DNA of 64,000 bases from a virus. The position numbers were made by a program, and so were the translations under genes. The number at the start of each line of letters is the position of its first letter. The first letter of the stretch is position 1. Shown here in pieces: positions 31,333 to 39,889 of the stretch. The DNA lies in IMG/VR virus record IMGVR_UViG_3300036770_006296, positions 62,001 through 126,000 of that record; one strand, 5' to 3'. A model generated the notes under the pieces. It made no database searches and was not told the origin of the DNA. It was given only the letters and a program-made list of their open reading frames with translations.

Positions 31333-31365
31333 GACTGGCGGCAAAACACCGCCAGTCTTTTTTTT
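31333..31365 (+). terminator. hairpin terminator
   Basis: GACTGGCGG, CAAAACA, CCGCCAGTC then eight T. Confidence 0.88.
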
Positions 31366-31367
31366 GA

Positions 31368-31404
31368 AATCATTTTTTTCTCTAAGTAGAATTTTCTATA
31401 TTAG
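31368..31404 (+). promoter_or_regulatory. early-type 37-bp promoter
   Basis: AATCATTTTTTT to TATATTAG, before 31434. Confidence 0.85.
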
Positions 31405-31433
31405 CTATGTAAACCAATTAAAACAAAAAAACA

Positions 31434-32984
31434 ATGGGTAAGTATGGATATGGATCTTGGGGCTCAGGCTACGGTAGGAAGACTTGGTCTTCAACATCGG
31501 GCTGGGAGAACTCACACTACGGAGGGTACAATCGACTAATTTACGATTATCCCTTCATCAAGTTCGATTATAAGGCAAACATCGAAGTCTCGCAAGACTT
31601 AAGAACCCAATTAGGTATCTGGTCGGCGGAAAAGCTTATCAAGATGTATCTTATGAAATGTAAGGAGAAAGGACTTCTTAAACGTTTAATTCGTGAACGT
31701 ATAACTAAGAAAAACTTTCTTGGGCAGGAAAAACATTACGACGTTCTTAAGCTAGATAACGAAGTCGTTCTAGAAGCGGTGATGAAAGAGTTCAAAGAAT
31801 TTGCTCCTCTCTTCGACCACTATCGTAATGAGATACTTTCGAGTAGCCTACAAATCGAAGTTCCGCCACCAGGAAACGAAGGTGGAGGAGGACAAGGTAA
31901 AGGCGAAGGGGAAGACAAAAAAGAAGGCCAAGGTAAAGGAAAGGGTGAAGGCGAGGGAGAAGGTGAAGGAGAAGGTGAAGGTGAAGGTGAAGGAGAGGGC
32001 AAAGGTAAAGGACAAGGTAAAGGACAAGGCGAAGGGGAAGGCGAAGGGGAAGGCGAAGAAGGTAGAGGCGAGGGTAAAGGAAAACCGAGTAAGAAAGGCG
32101 GAGGTTGGGGACCTTCGGATGGTGATGCTCCGGACTTCAAAGAACTTGAACGAGTACTTAAGGAAATGTCGGAACAAAAACCTTTCGAGAGCTTTAAAGG
32201 TCTCGGAGCAGAATGTAACCCTAAATTCGTTCCACCAAAAAAGAATGCGAAAGACTACAAGTTCAAGACCGATGAGATTAGAAATGCCGAGATGATGCTC
32301 AAACAACTCGACATCAGTTTTGAACCAAAGAGTGACGAAGTAAAGAACCTTAAACTCGGTAAGCTTGACACTTCAAAATTGGCAGAAGTACCCGCAGGTA
32401 ATATCTCCGTCTACAAACAAACTTTGGAGGATCAAGATACGAAACCATTTGCGGTATGTGTGTTGGCAGACATGTCGGGTAGTATGCAAGGTGCTAGACT
32501 CGATACTCAACTTAAGGTACTTAACGCTTTATATCTTGCCTTAAGCGAAATTATACCGGAAGAGGACCTACACATTTACGGTCACAGTGGAAATTCGTCA
32601 GAACCTAAGATATACACCTTCTGTAATCCGTATCACCCAGACTACCGAAAGAATATTCAAGACTATTATAGGATAGAGAATAACACTAATTACGACGGGA
32701 TTGTTATAGAACAGGTACACAAAAAGATACGTGAGAAAACAGATCGCCCAGTAATTCTGATTAGTCTTTCTGACGGTCAACCTTGTGATAGCGTGGCAGA
32801 CATGAAACGAATTCTTGAAAGAGCTAGACGAGACTCATTCGTTACAGTAGGTATCGGTATTGGTACAGACTACGTCAAAAAACTCTACACTTATTCGAGA
32901 GTGGTACACGACGAAAAGCTACACGAAATGCCGAGAGAGGTAGCGGGAATTATCAACCATGTTGTTAAAGCCGAATTCAAATAA
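31434..32984 (+). CDS. CobT-like VWA protein 1
   Basis: 516 residues. A Gly/Ser/Tyr/Trp-rich start ([12 protein letters not shown]), a helical domain (~50-145), a long low-complexity linker of [12 protein letters not shown] type (~150-225), then a VWA domain from about residue 335 with the MIDAS motif DMSGSM, a LHIYGHSG strand and SLSDGQP. Known: CobT/MoxR-partner VWA proteins bind metal through MIDAS and recruit substrates to the ATPase. It pairs with the ATPase at 30292. The linker length probably varies by slippage. Confidence 0.87.
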   Translation: MGKYGYGSWGSGYGRKTWSSTSGWENSHYGGYNRLIYDYPFIKFDYKANIEVSQDLRTQLGIWSAEKLIKMYLMKCKEKGLLKRLIRERITKKNFLGQEKHYDVLKLDNEVVLEAVMKEFKEFAPLFDHYRNEILSSSLQIEVPPPGNEGGGGQGKGEGEDKKEGQGKGKGEGEGEGEGEGEGEGEGEGKGKGQGKGQGEGEGEGEGEEGRGEGKGKPSKKGGGWGPSDGDAPDFKELERVLKEMSEQKPFESFKGLGAECNPKFVPPKKNAKDYKFKTDEIRNAEMMLKQLDISFEPKSDEVKNLKLGKLDTSKLAEVPAGNISVYKQTLEDQDTKPFAVCVLADMSGSMQGARLDTQLKVLNALYLALSEIIPEEDLHIYGHSGNSSEPKIYTFCNPYHPDYRKNIQDYYRIENNTNYDGIVIEQVHKKIREKTDRPVILISLSDGQPCDSVADMKRILERARRDSFVTVGIGIGTDYVKKLYTYSRVVHDEKLHEMPREVAGIINHVVKAEFK

Positions 32985-33005
32985 ATCCATATCCATACCC
33001 GAGAA

Positions 33006-33035
33006 GGGGAAGACTTCGGTCTTCCCTTTTTTTTG
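33006..33035 (+). terminator. hairpin terminator
   Basis: GGGGAAGAC, TTCG, GTCTTCCC then TTTTTTTTGTG. Confidence 0.88.
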
Positions 33036-33067
33036 TGGGCTAAACCTTAGTCCTGCCGGCAGATTCT

Positions 33068-33081
33068 CTGGGGAACCCCAG
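33068..33081. repeat. intergenic dyad CTGGGGAACCCCAG
   Basis: Perfect consensus copy, between the terminator at 33035 and the promoter at 33097. Confidence 0.85.
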
Positions 33082-33096
33082 GAAACTGGATACAGA

Positions 33097-33133
33097 GATC
33101 ATTTTTTTCTTTAATTAGAATTTTCTACATTAG
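33097..33133 (+). promoter_or_regulatory. early-type 37-bp promoter
   Basis: GATCATTTTTTT to TACATTAG, before 33151. Confidence 0.85.
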
Positions 33134-33150
33134 CTATGTAACCAATTAAT

Positions 33151-33867
33151 ATGAAAATACTAGGATTTAATTTCCTTACTCTAAGACAGATAATATTTTT
33201 AAACGAGTTCACTTATGGCAAGTGGACTCTTAACAAGAAGACTGGACTGGTCGATATAGAAGGAGATTTCAATTGTTCAGATAAAAAATTAACCGGCTTT
33301 AAAGGTGTTCGGTTTGGAGTGGTTACTGGGAGTTTCTATTGTTACGATAACAATCTCACAAGTCTTGAGGGAGCGCCACAAAAGGTTGGATGGTATTTCG
33401 ATTGCTCCCATAACTCTCTCACAAGTCTTGAGGGAGCGCCACAGAATGTTGGGAGGGATTTCCGTTGCTACAATAACAAGCTCACAAGTCTTGAGGGAGC
33501 GCCGCAGAAGGTTGGATGGAGTTTCTATTGCCCATATAACAGGCTCACAAGTCTTGAGGGAGCGCCACAGGAGGTTGGAGGGTGTTTCTATTGCTACAAT
33601 AACTCTCTCACAAGTCTTGTGGGAGCGCCACAGGAGGTTGGAGGGAGTTTCGATTTCTACGGTAATCCGATCTCAGAGAAGACGTTAAAGTTGGTATGGG
33701 AGACGATGAGAGATAATAAGATCGACTATTGGTTTGCTTTATCGATACTTAAGAGCCAGATCGAGAGTGAGGATTGGAAGAAGATGTCTATAGGCTTAGA
33801 CGAGAGATTATCTAAAGACGCTCTGAAGGGTATTTCAATGATGGATCGGTTTGGACATTTTGATTAG
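33151..33867 (+). CDS. LRR-like repeat protein, ends KGISMMDRFG
   Basis: 238 residues. Cap GKWTLNKKTGLVDIEGDF, six repeats (LTSLEGAPQKVGWYFDCS type), and a helical C-terminal domain ending LKGISMMDRFGHFD. It is inserted between the two VWA genes of the MoxR system, with its own promoter. The 63-bp DNA repeats are almost identical. Confidence 0.82.
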   Translation: MKILGFNFLTLRQIIFLNEFTYGKWTLNKKTGLVDIEGDFNCSDKKLTGFKGVRFGVVTGSFYCYDNNLTSLEGAPQKVGWYFDCSHNSLTSLEGAPQNVGRDFRCYNNKLTSLEGAPQKVGWSFYCPYNRLTSLEGAPQEVGGCFYCYNNSLTSLVGAPQEVGGSFDFYGNPISEKTLKLVWETMRDNKIDYWFALSILKSQIESEDWKKMSIGLDERLSKDALKGISMMDRFGHFD

Positions 33868-33904
33868 AATCATTTTTTTCTTTAAATAGAATTTTCTACA
33901 TTAG
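33868..33904 (+). promoter_or_regulatory. early-type 37-bp promoter
   Basis: AATCATTTTTTT to TACATTAG, directly after the stop of 33151-33867. Confidence 0.85.
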
Positions 33905-33931
33905 CTATGTAATTAAAAACAAAATAAGGGT

Positions 33932-35440
33932 ATGGGTAAATATGGATATGGATCGTGGAATTCTTGGGGTTCCGGTTGGGGATCTGGAAAAGGAAAGGGT
34001 AGTGTTTCCGGATGGGAGAATTCGCACTTCGGTGGATACAACAGAGTACTAACGGATTACCCTTACATCAAGATCGACTTCGAACTTGATATTAAAGCGG
34101 GTAAAAAGATTGGAGAGGATCTCGGATCGTGGATGGGTGACAAACTAATCAAGCTTTATATTCTTAAAGCGAAGGAATTAGGTTTAATCGAGCAATTACA
34201 AACCGAGGTTGTTGAGCGGATGAAATTCTTGCAACTTAAAAAGTACGTAGTTGCAAAATTGGACGATGAGCTTGTGTTTTCCCTTATCTGTGGAGCTTAT
34301 ACCGAGCTAGCTCCTATGTTCGAACATTACAAAGAAGGGATCTTTGAAAGCACCCTAGAGATGGAAATAAAAGACGGAGAGGAGGGTAAGGGTAGTAAGA
34401 GCGATAAAGGAGAAGAGAACGAAGGCGAAGGTAAAGGAAAAGGTGAAGGCCAAGGCGAAGGCGAAAAACAGGGCGAGGGTCAAGGTGAAGGCCAAGGTGA
34501 AGGTGAAGGTGATGCAAAAGATTCACCAGGAAAAGGAACGGGTCAGCCTACAAGAAACGGTAAGACGATACATCAATACATGAACGATATAGGGGAGGTT
34601 AAACCTTATAGCTCGCATAGTTCGTTAAGTGACTTCTCCGAAAAACCTAAATTTATCTCGTTCGCTCAAAGAATAAAAGAGGAAGGAAAGTCTCCTTATA
34701 AATTCTCTCCAGTAGAGATAAAAGATGCCGAAGCTTTAATTAAGTTATTGGATATCGATTTTGACCCAAAAAGCGACGAGGTTAAAAATCTTAAGCTCGG
34801 TAAGCTAGACGTCAGTAAGATAGCAGAGGTACCCGCAGGTAATGTATCGGTCTACAAACAGATAGTCGAAGAACAAGATACCAAACCATTCTCCGTCTGT
34901 ATCTTAGCCGATATGTCTGGTAGTATGGGATATGGTAATCGGATAGCTTCTCAGCGTCATATATTAAACTCGCTTTATCTGGCAATGTCGCAGATACTTC
35001 CGCCAGATAAACTTTACATCTACGGACACAGCGGAGAATACACCCCGGAGATCTATACGTTCTATAGTCCTTACGATCCCGACTACGAAAGGAACATCAA
35101 ATACTACCAGAAAGTACATTGGTGTCAGAACTACGACGGTCCGGTTATCGAAGCTATCCATAAGAAGATACGAGAAAACTCAGAAGACCGTATTATCTTC
35201 ATATCACTATCCGACGGTGAACCAGCAGGTAACAACTACGGAGGTCTTAAAGATAACGAAGAGCTCAAAAGAATACTTGAGAGAGCTAGACGAGACTCAT
35301 TCGTTACAGTAGGTATCGGTATTGAAGCAGGCCACGTATCAAGCCTATACACATACGCCAAACCAGTATGGGATTTATCAACCCTACCGAAAGACGTAGC
35401 AGGTATCATCAATCAAGTGGTTCGAGCCGAGTTCAAGTAA
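33932..35440 (+). CDS. CobT-like VWA protein 2
   Basis: 502 residues, paralogue of 31434. Same Gly/Trp-rich start (KYGYGSWNSWGSGWG), same helical domain, a shorter GEGQGEGEKQ linker (~150-200), then the VWA domain with MIDAS DMSGSMGYG, LYIYGHSG and SLSDGEP. The segment [12 protein letters not shown] and the region from [12 protein letters not shown] to AGN are near-identical to copy 1, including many DNA bases. Two VWA partners for one ATPase suggest different substrates or a hetero-complex. Confidence 0.87.
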   Translation: MGKYGYGSWNSWGSGWGSGKGKGSVSGWENSHFGGYNRVLTDYPYIKIDFELDIKAGKKIGEDLGSWMGDKLIKLYILKAKELGLIEQLQTEVVERMKFLQLKKYVVAKLDDELVFSLICGAYTELAPMFEHYKEGIFESTLEMEIKDGEEGKGSKSDKGEENEGEGKGKGEGQGEGEKQGEGQGEGQGEGEGDAKDSPGKGTGQPTRNGKTIHQYMNDIGEVKPYSSHSSLSDFSEKPKFISFAQRIKEEGKSPYKFSPVEIKDAEALIKLLDIDFDPKSDEVKNLKLGKLDVSKIAEVPAGNVSVYKQIVEEQDTKPFSVCILADMSGSMGYGNRIASQRHILNSLYLAMSQILPPDKLYIYGHSGEYTPEIYTFYSPYDPDYERNIKYYQKVHWCQNYDGPVIEAIHKKIRENSEDRIIFISLSDGEPAGNNYGGLKDNEELKRILERARRDSFVTVGIGIEAGHVSSLYTYAKPVWDLSTLPKDVAGIINQVVRAEFK

Positions 35441-35467
35441 ACCCACAATCCAATCCATCATACACAA

Positions 35468-35491
35468 GAAAAGACCTTCGGGTCTTTTTTT
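35468..35491 (+). terminator. hairpin terminator
   Basis: AAAAGACC, TTCG, GGTCTTTT then T-run and GTG. Confidence 0.88.
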
Positions 35492-35529
35492 GTGGGTCAC
35501 AGTTTAACTGCAGACGGCCTCTGAATTCT

Positions 35530-35543
35530 CTGGGGAACCCCTG
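35530..35543. repeat. intergenic dyad, variant CTGGGGAACCCCTG
   Basis: One-base change in the right arm; followed by GGAAGTTTGATCAGG leading into the promoter. Confidence 0.8.
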
Positions 35544-35557
35544 GAAGTTTGATCAGG

Positions 35558-35594
35558 AATCATTTTTTTCTTTAAATAGATTTTTCTACATTTA
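35558..35594 (+). promoter_or_regulatory. early-type 37-bp promoter
   Basis: AATCATTTTTTT to TACATTTA, before 35614. Confidence 0.85.
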
Positions 35595-35613
35595 CTTTAT
35601 AAATAAAACCTAT

Positions 35614-36063
35614 ATGTCAAAAGAAAGACAAAAAGCAGCAGAAGAGATTAAGAGCATGGCTGATGCTAATGGAGGTAAGATCTTTATGGGAATGGTGCAT
35701 CATATGTACGGTCCTTTAAGAGGTCTCAACTTTATTGTAGATAACCCGAATATTGAAGAGGTTATGTTGGCTATGGATTCGCAAGCTGAAGGGATGGAGC
35801 TGGAGGATCAATTAAAGCTCATTGAGGACATCAAAACAAGAGAGCCCAATAATGTTATTGAGTTATGTTTTAAGATTTGGACGGAGACTGCATTATCACC
35901 AAGGTTAATGATATTGCCTTTCGAGATGGTTGAGCAGGCGGAGAACTATCCTAACATTGTCAAGGACATCGATGGTGGAATCAAAGAGGTTTATTCGGCA
36001 TTAAAGATGACTTCGTCTTTGCAGGGTAAGGACGCATTCTTTTATCGTACTGGTATTATTTAG
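35614..36063 (+). CDS. hypothetical early protein
   Basis: 149 residues from the ATG at 35614 after the promoter; the longer frame runs back into the VWA gene. Helix-rich, with MVHHMYGPLRGLNFIVDN and an acidic central part. No family recognised. Confidence 0.68.
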   Translation: MSKERQKAAEEIKSMADANGGKIFMGMVHHMYGPLRGLNFIVDNPNIEEVMLAMDSQAEGMELEDQLKLIEDIKTREPNNVIELCFKIWTETALSPRLMILPFEMVEQAENYPNIVKDIDGGIKEVYSALKMTSSLQGKDAFFYRTGII

Positions 36064-36066
36064 CGG

Positions 36067-36103
36067 AATCTTTTTTTTATTCCGATCGGTTTATCTAGAT
36101 TTG
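36067..36103 (+). promoter_or_regulatory. early-type 37-bp promoter
   Basis: AATCTTTTTTTT to TAGATTTG. Confidence 0.8.
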
Positions 36104-36124
36104 ATAAGAACAATATCTTAACAA

Positions 36125-36220
36125 ATGAGCGGAAAGAAAAAGGGGGAAAAGGGGGCAAAACCGAAATTTAATTATTATGAAATCGCTAAAGGTACAAAGC
36201 CAATTAATAAGCCGAAATAA
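36125..36220 (+). CDS. possible 31-residue basic peptide
   Basis: First ATG after the promoter at 36067; reads MSGKKKGEKGAKPKFNYYEI and ends KPINKPK. Overlaps the next gene by 44 bases in another frame. It could be a real basic microprotein or a leader that controls 36177. Confidence 0.35.
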   Translation: MSGKKKGEKGAKPKFNYYEIAKGTKPINKPK

Positions 36221-36704
36221 TAAACACTCGGTCAGGAACTATTTGAACGCTCATGGTATAATGAACATGAGCGTTTCTAGTCTAGATGGGTTCTTTTCTG
36301 GAGTTTTCAAATCGTTGGGTTTAGACATTAACGGTACATACACAGTGGCCGATCTGTTTAAGATATTCAACGGAAAGAAGATTAAGATCCTTTCAGTATG
36401 CGGTATAGAGTGTCCTCCTTTAGAGATAAACCCTGACATTCGTGATGTGATAATGCAGAGCAATTCGCGTAAGAAGATATTTGGGAATATGCTATTTAGC
36501 GAGAGTGAGGACAGAGATGATTTTTACGAGATACTCAACCGCTTAGACGATTCTTACAAGATAGTTACTGCTAAGATACTTCCATCCTTTACTGAGTTAA
36601 ATCACAACCTTTCGATCAAGGACAGATACACAATAATAATATTTGGTAGTAAATCGGACGGTAAATCGGCATCTGAGCCGGTTATGGCCGTAGAATTATC
36701 TTAA
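36177..36704 (+). CDS. hypothetical early protein
   Basis: 175 residues, no family recognised. The ATG at 36177 lies inside the short frame at 36125; a later start at MNMSVSSLDGFF is possible. Contains VSSLDGFFSGVFKSLGLDIN and a C-terminal RYTIIIFGSKSDGKS strand. Confidence 0.62.
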   Translation: MKSLKVQSQLISRNNKHSVRNYLNAHGIMNMSVSSLDGFFSGVFKSLGLDINGTYTVADLFKIFNGKKIKILSVCGIECPPLEINPDIRDVIMQSNSRKKIFGNMLFSESEDRDDFYEILNRLDDSYKIVTAKILPSFTELNHNLSIKDRYTIIIFGSKSDGKSASEPVMAVELS

Positions 36705-36715
36705 AAATATTCGGA

Positions 36716-36752
36716 AATCATTTTTTTTATTTAGAAAAAACTATTACCTTTA
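36716..36752 (+). promoter_or_regulatory. early-type 37-bp promoter
   Basis: AATCATTTTTTT to TACCTTTA, before 36774. Confidence 0.8.
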
Positions 36753-36773
36753 CGGTATATAAACCGGACAAAA

Positions 36774-37001
36774 ATGAACGACTGGGAACGATGCAGAAAT
36801 TACGGATTAGTACAAATCGACAACAATGTTATTCGCTTGTATTACAACCCTTACAGTTATCAACTAGCTGGCAATCCGCTTTTCTTAAATGTTAACGAAG
36901 CCTACTGGCAAGGCGAAAATTTAATCTTAAGAGGAACGGACACATCGGGATACCCAAGAGTTTATGTAATGAACGGATTCAACAATTATCGACAAATTTA
37001 A
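36774..37001 (+). CDS. small hypothetical protein
   Basis: 75 residues, rich in N, Y and R (RLYYNPYSYQLAGNPLF, YPRVYVMNGFNNYRQ). A beta-rich domain likely. No family recognised. Confidence 0.66.
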   Translation: MNDWERCRNYGLVQIDNNVIRLYYNPYSYQLAGNPLFLNVNEAYWQGENLILRGTDTSGYPRVYVMNGFNNYRQI

Positions 37002-37020
37002 ACTTAAATTAAAAAAAAAC

Positions 37021-37236
37021 ATGAACAGGACGTTAACAGTAACGCTAGCCGAATCAGTTAAATTATACGCTAGCTTGAAGTTCGAAGAGAAGGGGATAAC
37101 TCGATTAAAAGAAGGTGCAACGGTAACATTTGAAGAAACGGGTAAAGTCCACATAAATTCCGAGGGTAAAGAATGTAAGGTATTACGCCTTCGTAAAAAC
37201 ACTCGTAACTATTACGTATTAGAAGAGTTAAAATAG
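37021..37236 (+). CDS. small beta-rich basic protein
   Basis: 71 residues. MNRTLTVTLAESVKLY, then FEETGKVHINSEGKECKVLR and LRKNTRNYYVLEEL. The last part faintly recalls the FRVRRTGRRTFFTT end of the 51704 family. Second gene of the 36716 cassette. Confidence 0.64.
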   Translation: MNRTLTVTLAESVKLYASLKFEEKGITRLKEGATVTFEETGKVHINSEGKECKVLRLRKNTRNYYVLEELK

Positions 37237-37272
37237 AAAGCGGATATACTGCCTGTCCGCTAACTGCCGTCA

Positions 37273-37306
37273 GAGAGCCTAGATATAAATCTAGGCTCTT
37301 TTTTTG
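37273..37306 (+). terminator. hairpin terminator
   Basis: AGAGCCTAGAT, short loop, ATCTAGGCTCT then TTTTTTTGTG. Just before it, GCGGATATACTGCCTGTCCGC could form another stem. Confidence 0.88.
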
Positions 37307-37393
37307 TGTTCTAATGCGATATCGTAGCAAATATATGTGTTATAATGTTACGAGAAATAAAGTGTCTTAAACGTAAAGTATTTAATATTTATT

Positions 37394-37433
37394 GGGGTCC
37401 TTAGCAGGGGGGCTAGCGTATACGTACGCGTAG
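37394..37433. repeat. GGGGTCC / CGTATACGTACGCG intergenic repeat
   Basis: GGGGTCC, then CAGGGGGGCTAGC and an alternating TATACGTACGCG tract. Same family as 43595, 51068, 54663 and 57752. It lies in the 358-bp gene-free stretch 37237-37594, which otherwise holds only the terminator, a dyad and the -7 boxes. Confidence 0.75.
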
Positions 37434-37486
37434 AGGGGTTAACAGCTGAAAACACCTTGAAGACATCTGAAAACACCTGAACTTTC

Positions 37487-37500
37487 CTGAGGATCCCCAG
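37487..37500. repeat. intergenic dyad, variant CTGAGGATCCCCAG
   Basis: Preceded by GAAAACACCT-type direct repeats (AAAACACCTTGAAG, AAAACACCTGAAC). Confidence 0.7.
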
Positions 37501-37524
37501 GGAAATATGTGTATTTCACATACT

Positions 37525-37551
37525 TACTTTTGTAATCTTTACTTACTTTTG
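37525..37551 (+). promoter_or_regulatory. tandem -7 boxes, atypical promoter
   Basis: TACTTTTG occurs twice, 19 bp apart, inside a direct repeat TTTACTTACTTTTG. There is no AATCATTTTTT box at the usual distance, so 37595 seems to use a different promoter type. Confidence 0.5.
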
Positions 37552-37594
37552 GACTATAACTAACAACATAATGTTCTAAAACCAAACCAAAGAT

Positions 37595-38005
37595 ATGCAA
37601 TGTGTTCAATGCGGTGCTAATCACGAAAGAAAGGGTATGTACTGTTCTAAAAGCTGTACGGATAAAGCATACAGAGAAAGAAAGAAATTAAAAGATCTTA
37701 AACTAAAGTATAATCACGAGGAAACCCCCGAGGAAGAATCTGAACCTCATGTAAACATACCAGAGGAAAAGGGTGAAAAACAAAGATGGTGTAACTTCTG
37801 TGGCGCTACTATCGAGAATTCCCCTAAGCTAGGGTTCTGCGACGGACAACACGAACGGGACTACTGGCGATCGATAAGCTTAAATCTCCCGCTTAAGATA
37901 AGAATCGACTCTAAAACAATAGTAGAGACTCGGAGGTACCACAAGGTGCAAGACATAATAGAGGCTATGCTCAGCCGAAACAAAATGGGTGTCACCTTCT
38001 TTTGA
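37595..38005 (+). CDS. two-zinc-finger protein
   Basis: 136 residues. Finger 1: CVQCGANHERKGMYCSKSC, nearly the same as in 29463, followed by AYRERKKLKDLKLKY as in the 51704 family. Finger 2: WCNFCGATIEN...FCDGQHERDYW, a second four-ligand site. The C-terminal ~45 residues are a basic, beta-type end. Likely nucleic-acid binding. Only cassette here with a non-standard promoter. Confidence 0.74.
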   Translation: MQCVQCGANHERKGMYCSKSCTDKAYRERKKLKDLKLKYNHEETPEEESEPHVNIPEEKGEKQRWCNFCGATIENSPKLGFCDGQHERDYWRSISLNLPLKIRIDSKTIVETRRYHKVQDIIEAMLSRNKMGVTFF

Positions 38006-38043
38006 AACTTTTTAGTGGTTTTATCTATAATTCGAAAATTCAT

Positions 38044-38334
38044 ATGAACAAAAATTACCGGCTTATAATTATTCTTATATTCCTGTGTCTGATGTCGCTT
38101 GTCGTGGCTTCGTGTAAATCCTCGAAAAGCGGATGTGATGCCTATGGTATTCGATGGGAGAACCCCCGGATAGATTCACTGGCTGTTGTAAAGGACGATA
38201 AAACATATCTTCCTTTTATTCCCGTTAAAGATGCAAGAGAATTTCATATCAGCTATGCGGAGCGTGGGAAGTATATGATCCTCTTAAAAGACGGAGACGT
38301 AATAGTTGAGGAGAAGTCTTTCGTGTTAAAATAA
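38044..38334 (+). CDS. small lipoprotein
   Basis: 96 residues from the ATG at 38044 (a TTG at 38002 is rejected). N-terminal NKNYRLIIILIFLCLMSL and the lipobox VVASC at about residue 17-21 predict a lipid-anchored envelope protein. The mature part has no recognised domain. Phage lipoproteins often block superinfection (as Llp or Cor do), which is a possible role here. Confidence 0.75.
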   Translation: MNKNYRLIIILIFLCLMSLVVASCKSSKSGCDAYGIRWENPRIDSLAVVKDDKTYLPFIPVKDAREFHISYAERGKYMILLKDGDVIVEEKSFVLK

Positions 38335-38341
38335 ATTTCTG

Positions 38342-38378
38342 AATCATTTTTTTCTTCATATAGAAATTTCTATATTTG
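38342..38378 (+). promoter_or_regulatory. early-type 37-bp promoter
   Basis: AATCATTTTTTT to TATATTTG, before 38404. Confidence 0.85.
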
Positions 38379-38403
38379 AGATAACCAATTAAATCAAATA
38401 GAA

Positions 38404-38679
38404 ATGACTGATGAAGAAAGAGAAAGAAAACACGAGCTGCTATCTAAAATAGCAAACCTCGTAAAGTTAGCTTCCGCACTAGGAGAAGTTACCGATGATG
38501 AGCAAACTAAATTTATCTCGGAAACATGTAAGCTAGTTCTTATAGCAGGAAGCGACCCAGAAGACACGCTTCTCCTTTCGGAACACATAATAAATTATCT
38601 CGAAAGCCAAGCAATGAGGAAAGGCGAAAAAACAGCAACGGAGTATTTAACTAAGGACTATAAAGTCCAATTAAATTAA
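38404..38679 (+). CDS. small helical protein
   Basis: 91 residues, all-helical and acidic, starts MTDEERERKHELLSKI. No family recognised. Five bases before the membrane-protein gene at 38685. Confidence 0.66.
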   Translation: MTDEERERKHELLSKIANLVKLASALGEVTDDEQTKFISETCKLVLIAGSDPEDTLLLSEHIINYLESQAMRKGEKTATEYLTKDYKVQLN

Positions 38680-38684
38680 AAGGG

Positions 38685-39119
38685 ATGACGAGTATATTTT
38701 TTATTCTAGCAGTATTCTTCTTTTTCTACGAGATCAGAGTAGCTTTAAACCCTTCTAAGTCCACAGCGAGGTTAAAGCAGCTTATGGATAAGGAAGAGTT
38801 TAAAAAAGCTAAGACGGATGACAAAATTGGAGGATGTCTTTTTGCACTCAATCAGATGTTCTATTTAACATGGACTATTATCGGTCTTGCCTTTGCCACC
38901 CAGTGGATATCATTCGCCTTACTATTTTTAATAAGCGTGATATCATGGTTAGTACAAAAGGCTTTCCGTATGAAATCACTAGATAATTCAAAAGTCGCAT
39001 TAGGCCTAAGATCCATTGACGCTTTATTATGTGCCTTTATAATCTTCGACATCTTCATGACTCATTTCCGGGGAGATGTTTGGGGAACAGGACTTGTCAG
39101 AATGCTGATTGGTTTATAG
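38685..39119 (+). CDS. integral membrane protein, about four helices
   Basis: 144 residues with hydrophobic stretches at ~2-16, ~50-68, ~70-90 and ~108-125; the loop between the first two is basic and polar. No family recognised. Co-transcribed with 38404. Confidence 0.7.
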   Translation: MTSIFFILAVFFFFYEIRVALNPSKSTARLKQLMDKEEFKKAKTDDKIGGCLFALNQMFYLTWTIIGLAFATQWISFALLFLISVISWLVQKAFRMKSLDNSKVALGLRSIDALLCAFIIFDIFMTHFRGDVWGTGLVRMLIGL

Positions 39120-39139
39120 TTTGATTGATTAACAATAAG

Positions 39140-39166
39140 AGCCTAGGATTTTATCCTAGGCTTTTT
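39140..39166 (+). terminator. hairpin terminator
   Basis: AGCCTAGGAT, TTT, ATCCTAGGCT then TTTTTGTG. Confidence 0.88.
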
Positions 39167-39201
39167 TGTGTGCTAAGGTTTTGCAGCATATGCTAGATGC
39201 A

Positions 39202-39215
39202 CTGGGGAACCCCAG
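39202..39215. repeat. intergenic dyad CTGGGGAACCCCAG
   Basis: Consensus copy, preceded by GATGCA and followed by GAAGTTTAATCAGG. Confidence 0.85.
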
Positions 39216-39229
39216 GAAGTTTAATCAGG

Positions 39230-39266
39230 AATCATTTTTTTCTTTAAGTAGAATTTTCTATATTAG
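39230..39266 (+). promoter_or_regulatory. early-type 37-bp promoter
   Basis: AATCATTTTTTT to TATATTAG, before 39293. Confidence 0.85.
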
Positions 39267-39292
39267 CTAGGTAATCAATAAAACAAAAAGAC

Positions 39293-39889
39293 ATGCCTGG
39301 AATATTAATGGATCTAAGAAAATTAACGGAATACCAACCTTGGTTATTTAGAAACAAACACATGCAGCCAGTTATGGAAGCTCTTATGGAAGCACGTATA
39401 AATATCTTTAAGGACGAGGTACTATCCTCATTGAAAGGAGGTGATTCACTAACCGAGGATCAGATACGTATACTAGCCCTTTCTACCGATGCTTCTATTC
39501 ACATTAGGAAGGATGGAAAGATTAACGTGAATGGAATTTTTAACTGCTCTGGATTAGGACTAACTGATTTGTGTGGACTTCGATTTGGTAGAGTAAAAGG
39601 AAGATTTATTTGCAGAAATAATTCTATAACAAATCTTGAAGGGTTTCCTATTGAGGGAGATCCGGAGGTATTCTTTGACAGAAACAAAGGTATATCCGAC
39701 GGAACCTTAGATCTTATATTTGAAGCTATGAGAAAGAACCAAATGGACTATTGGTCGGCTTTATGTGTTGTTAAAAGCGAGATAGACTCTAAAGAATGGG
39801 TTGTTATGTCTAAAGGGATAGACGAGAGACTTTCACAAGACGCTCAGAAGGGAGCTTCGATGTTGGGACGATTTGGACATTTTGATTAA
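39293..39889 (+). CDS. repeat-poor member of the LRR-like family, ends KGASMLGRFG
   Basis: 198 residues. An N-terminal helical ~65 residues not found in the relatives, then KINVNGIFNCSGLGLTDL and only about two repeats, then the family's helical C-domain and the end KGASMLGRFGHFD, identical over the last residues to 39930. It shows that the C-domain and tail are kept even when the repeats are nearly gone. Confidence 0.78.
   Translation: MPGILMDLRKLTEYQPWLFRNKHMQPVMEALMEARINIFKDEVLSSLKGGDSLTEDQIRILALSTDASIHIRKDGKINVNGIFNCSGLGLTDLCGLRFGRVKGRFICRNNSITNLEGFPIEGDPEVFFDRNKGISDGTLDLIFEAMRKNQMDYWSALCVVKSEIDSKEWVVMSKGIDERLSQDAQKGASMLGRFGHFD

Noticed and set aside
31820-32306. Long frames opposite or shifted to the VWA linker (Pro/Ser-rich and Lys/Val-rich)
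   Set aside because: They are shadows of the [10 protein letters not shown] repeat and vanish outside it.
32598-32780. Hydrophobic minus-strand frame opposite the first VWA domain
   Set aside because: Antisense to a conserved domain; no promoter.
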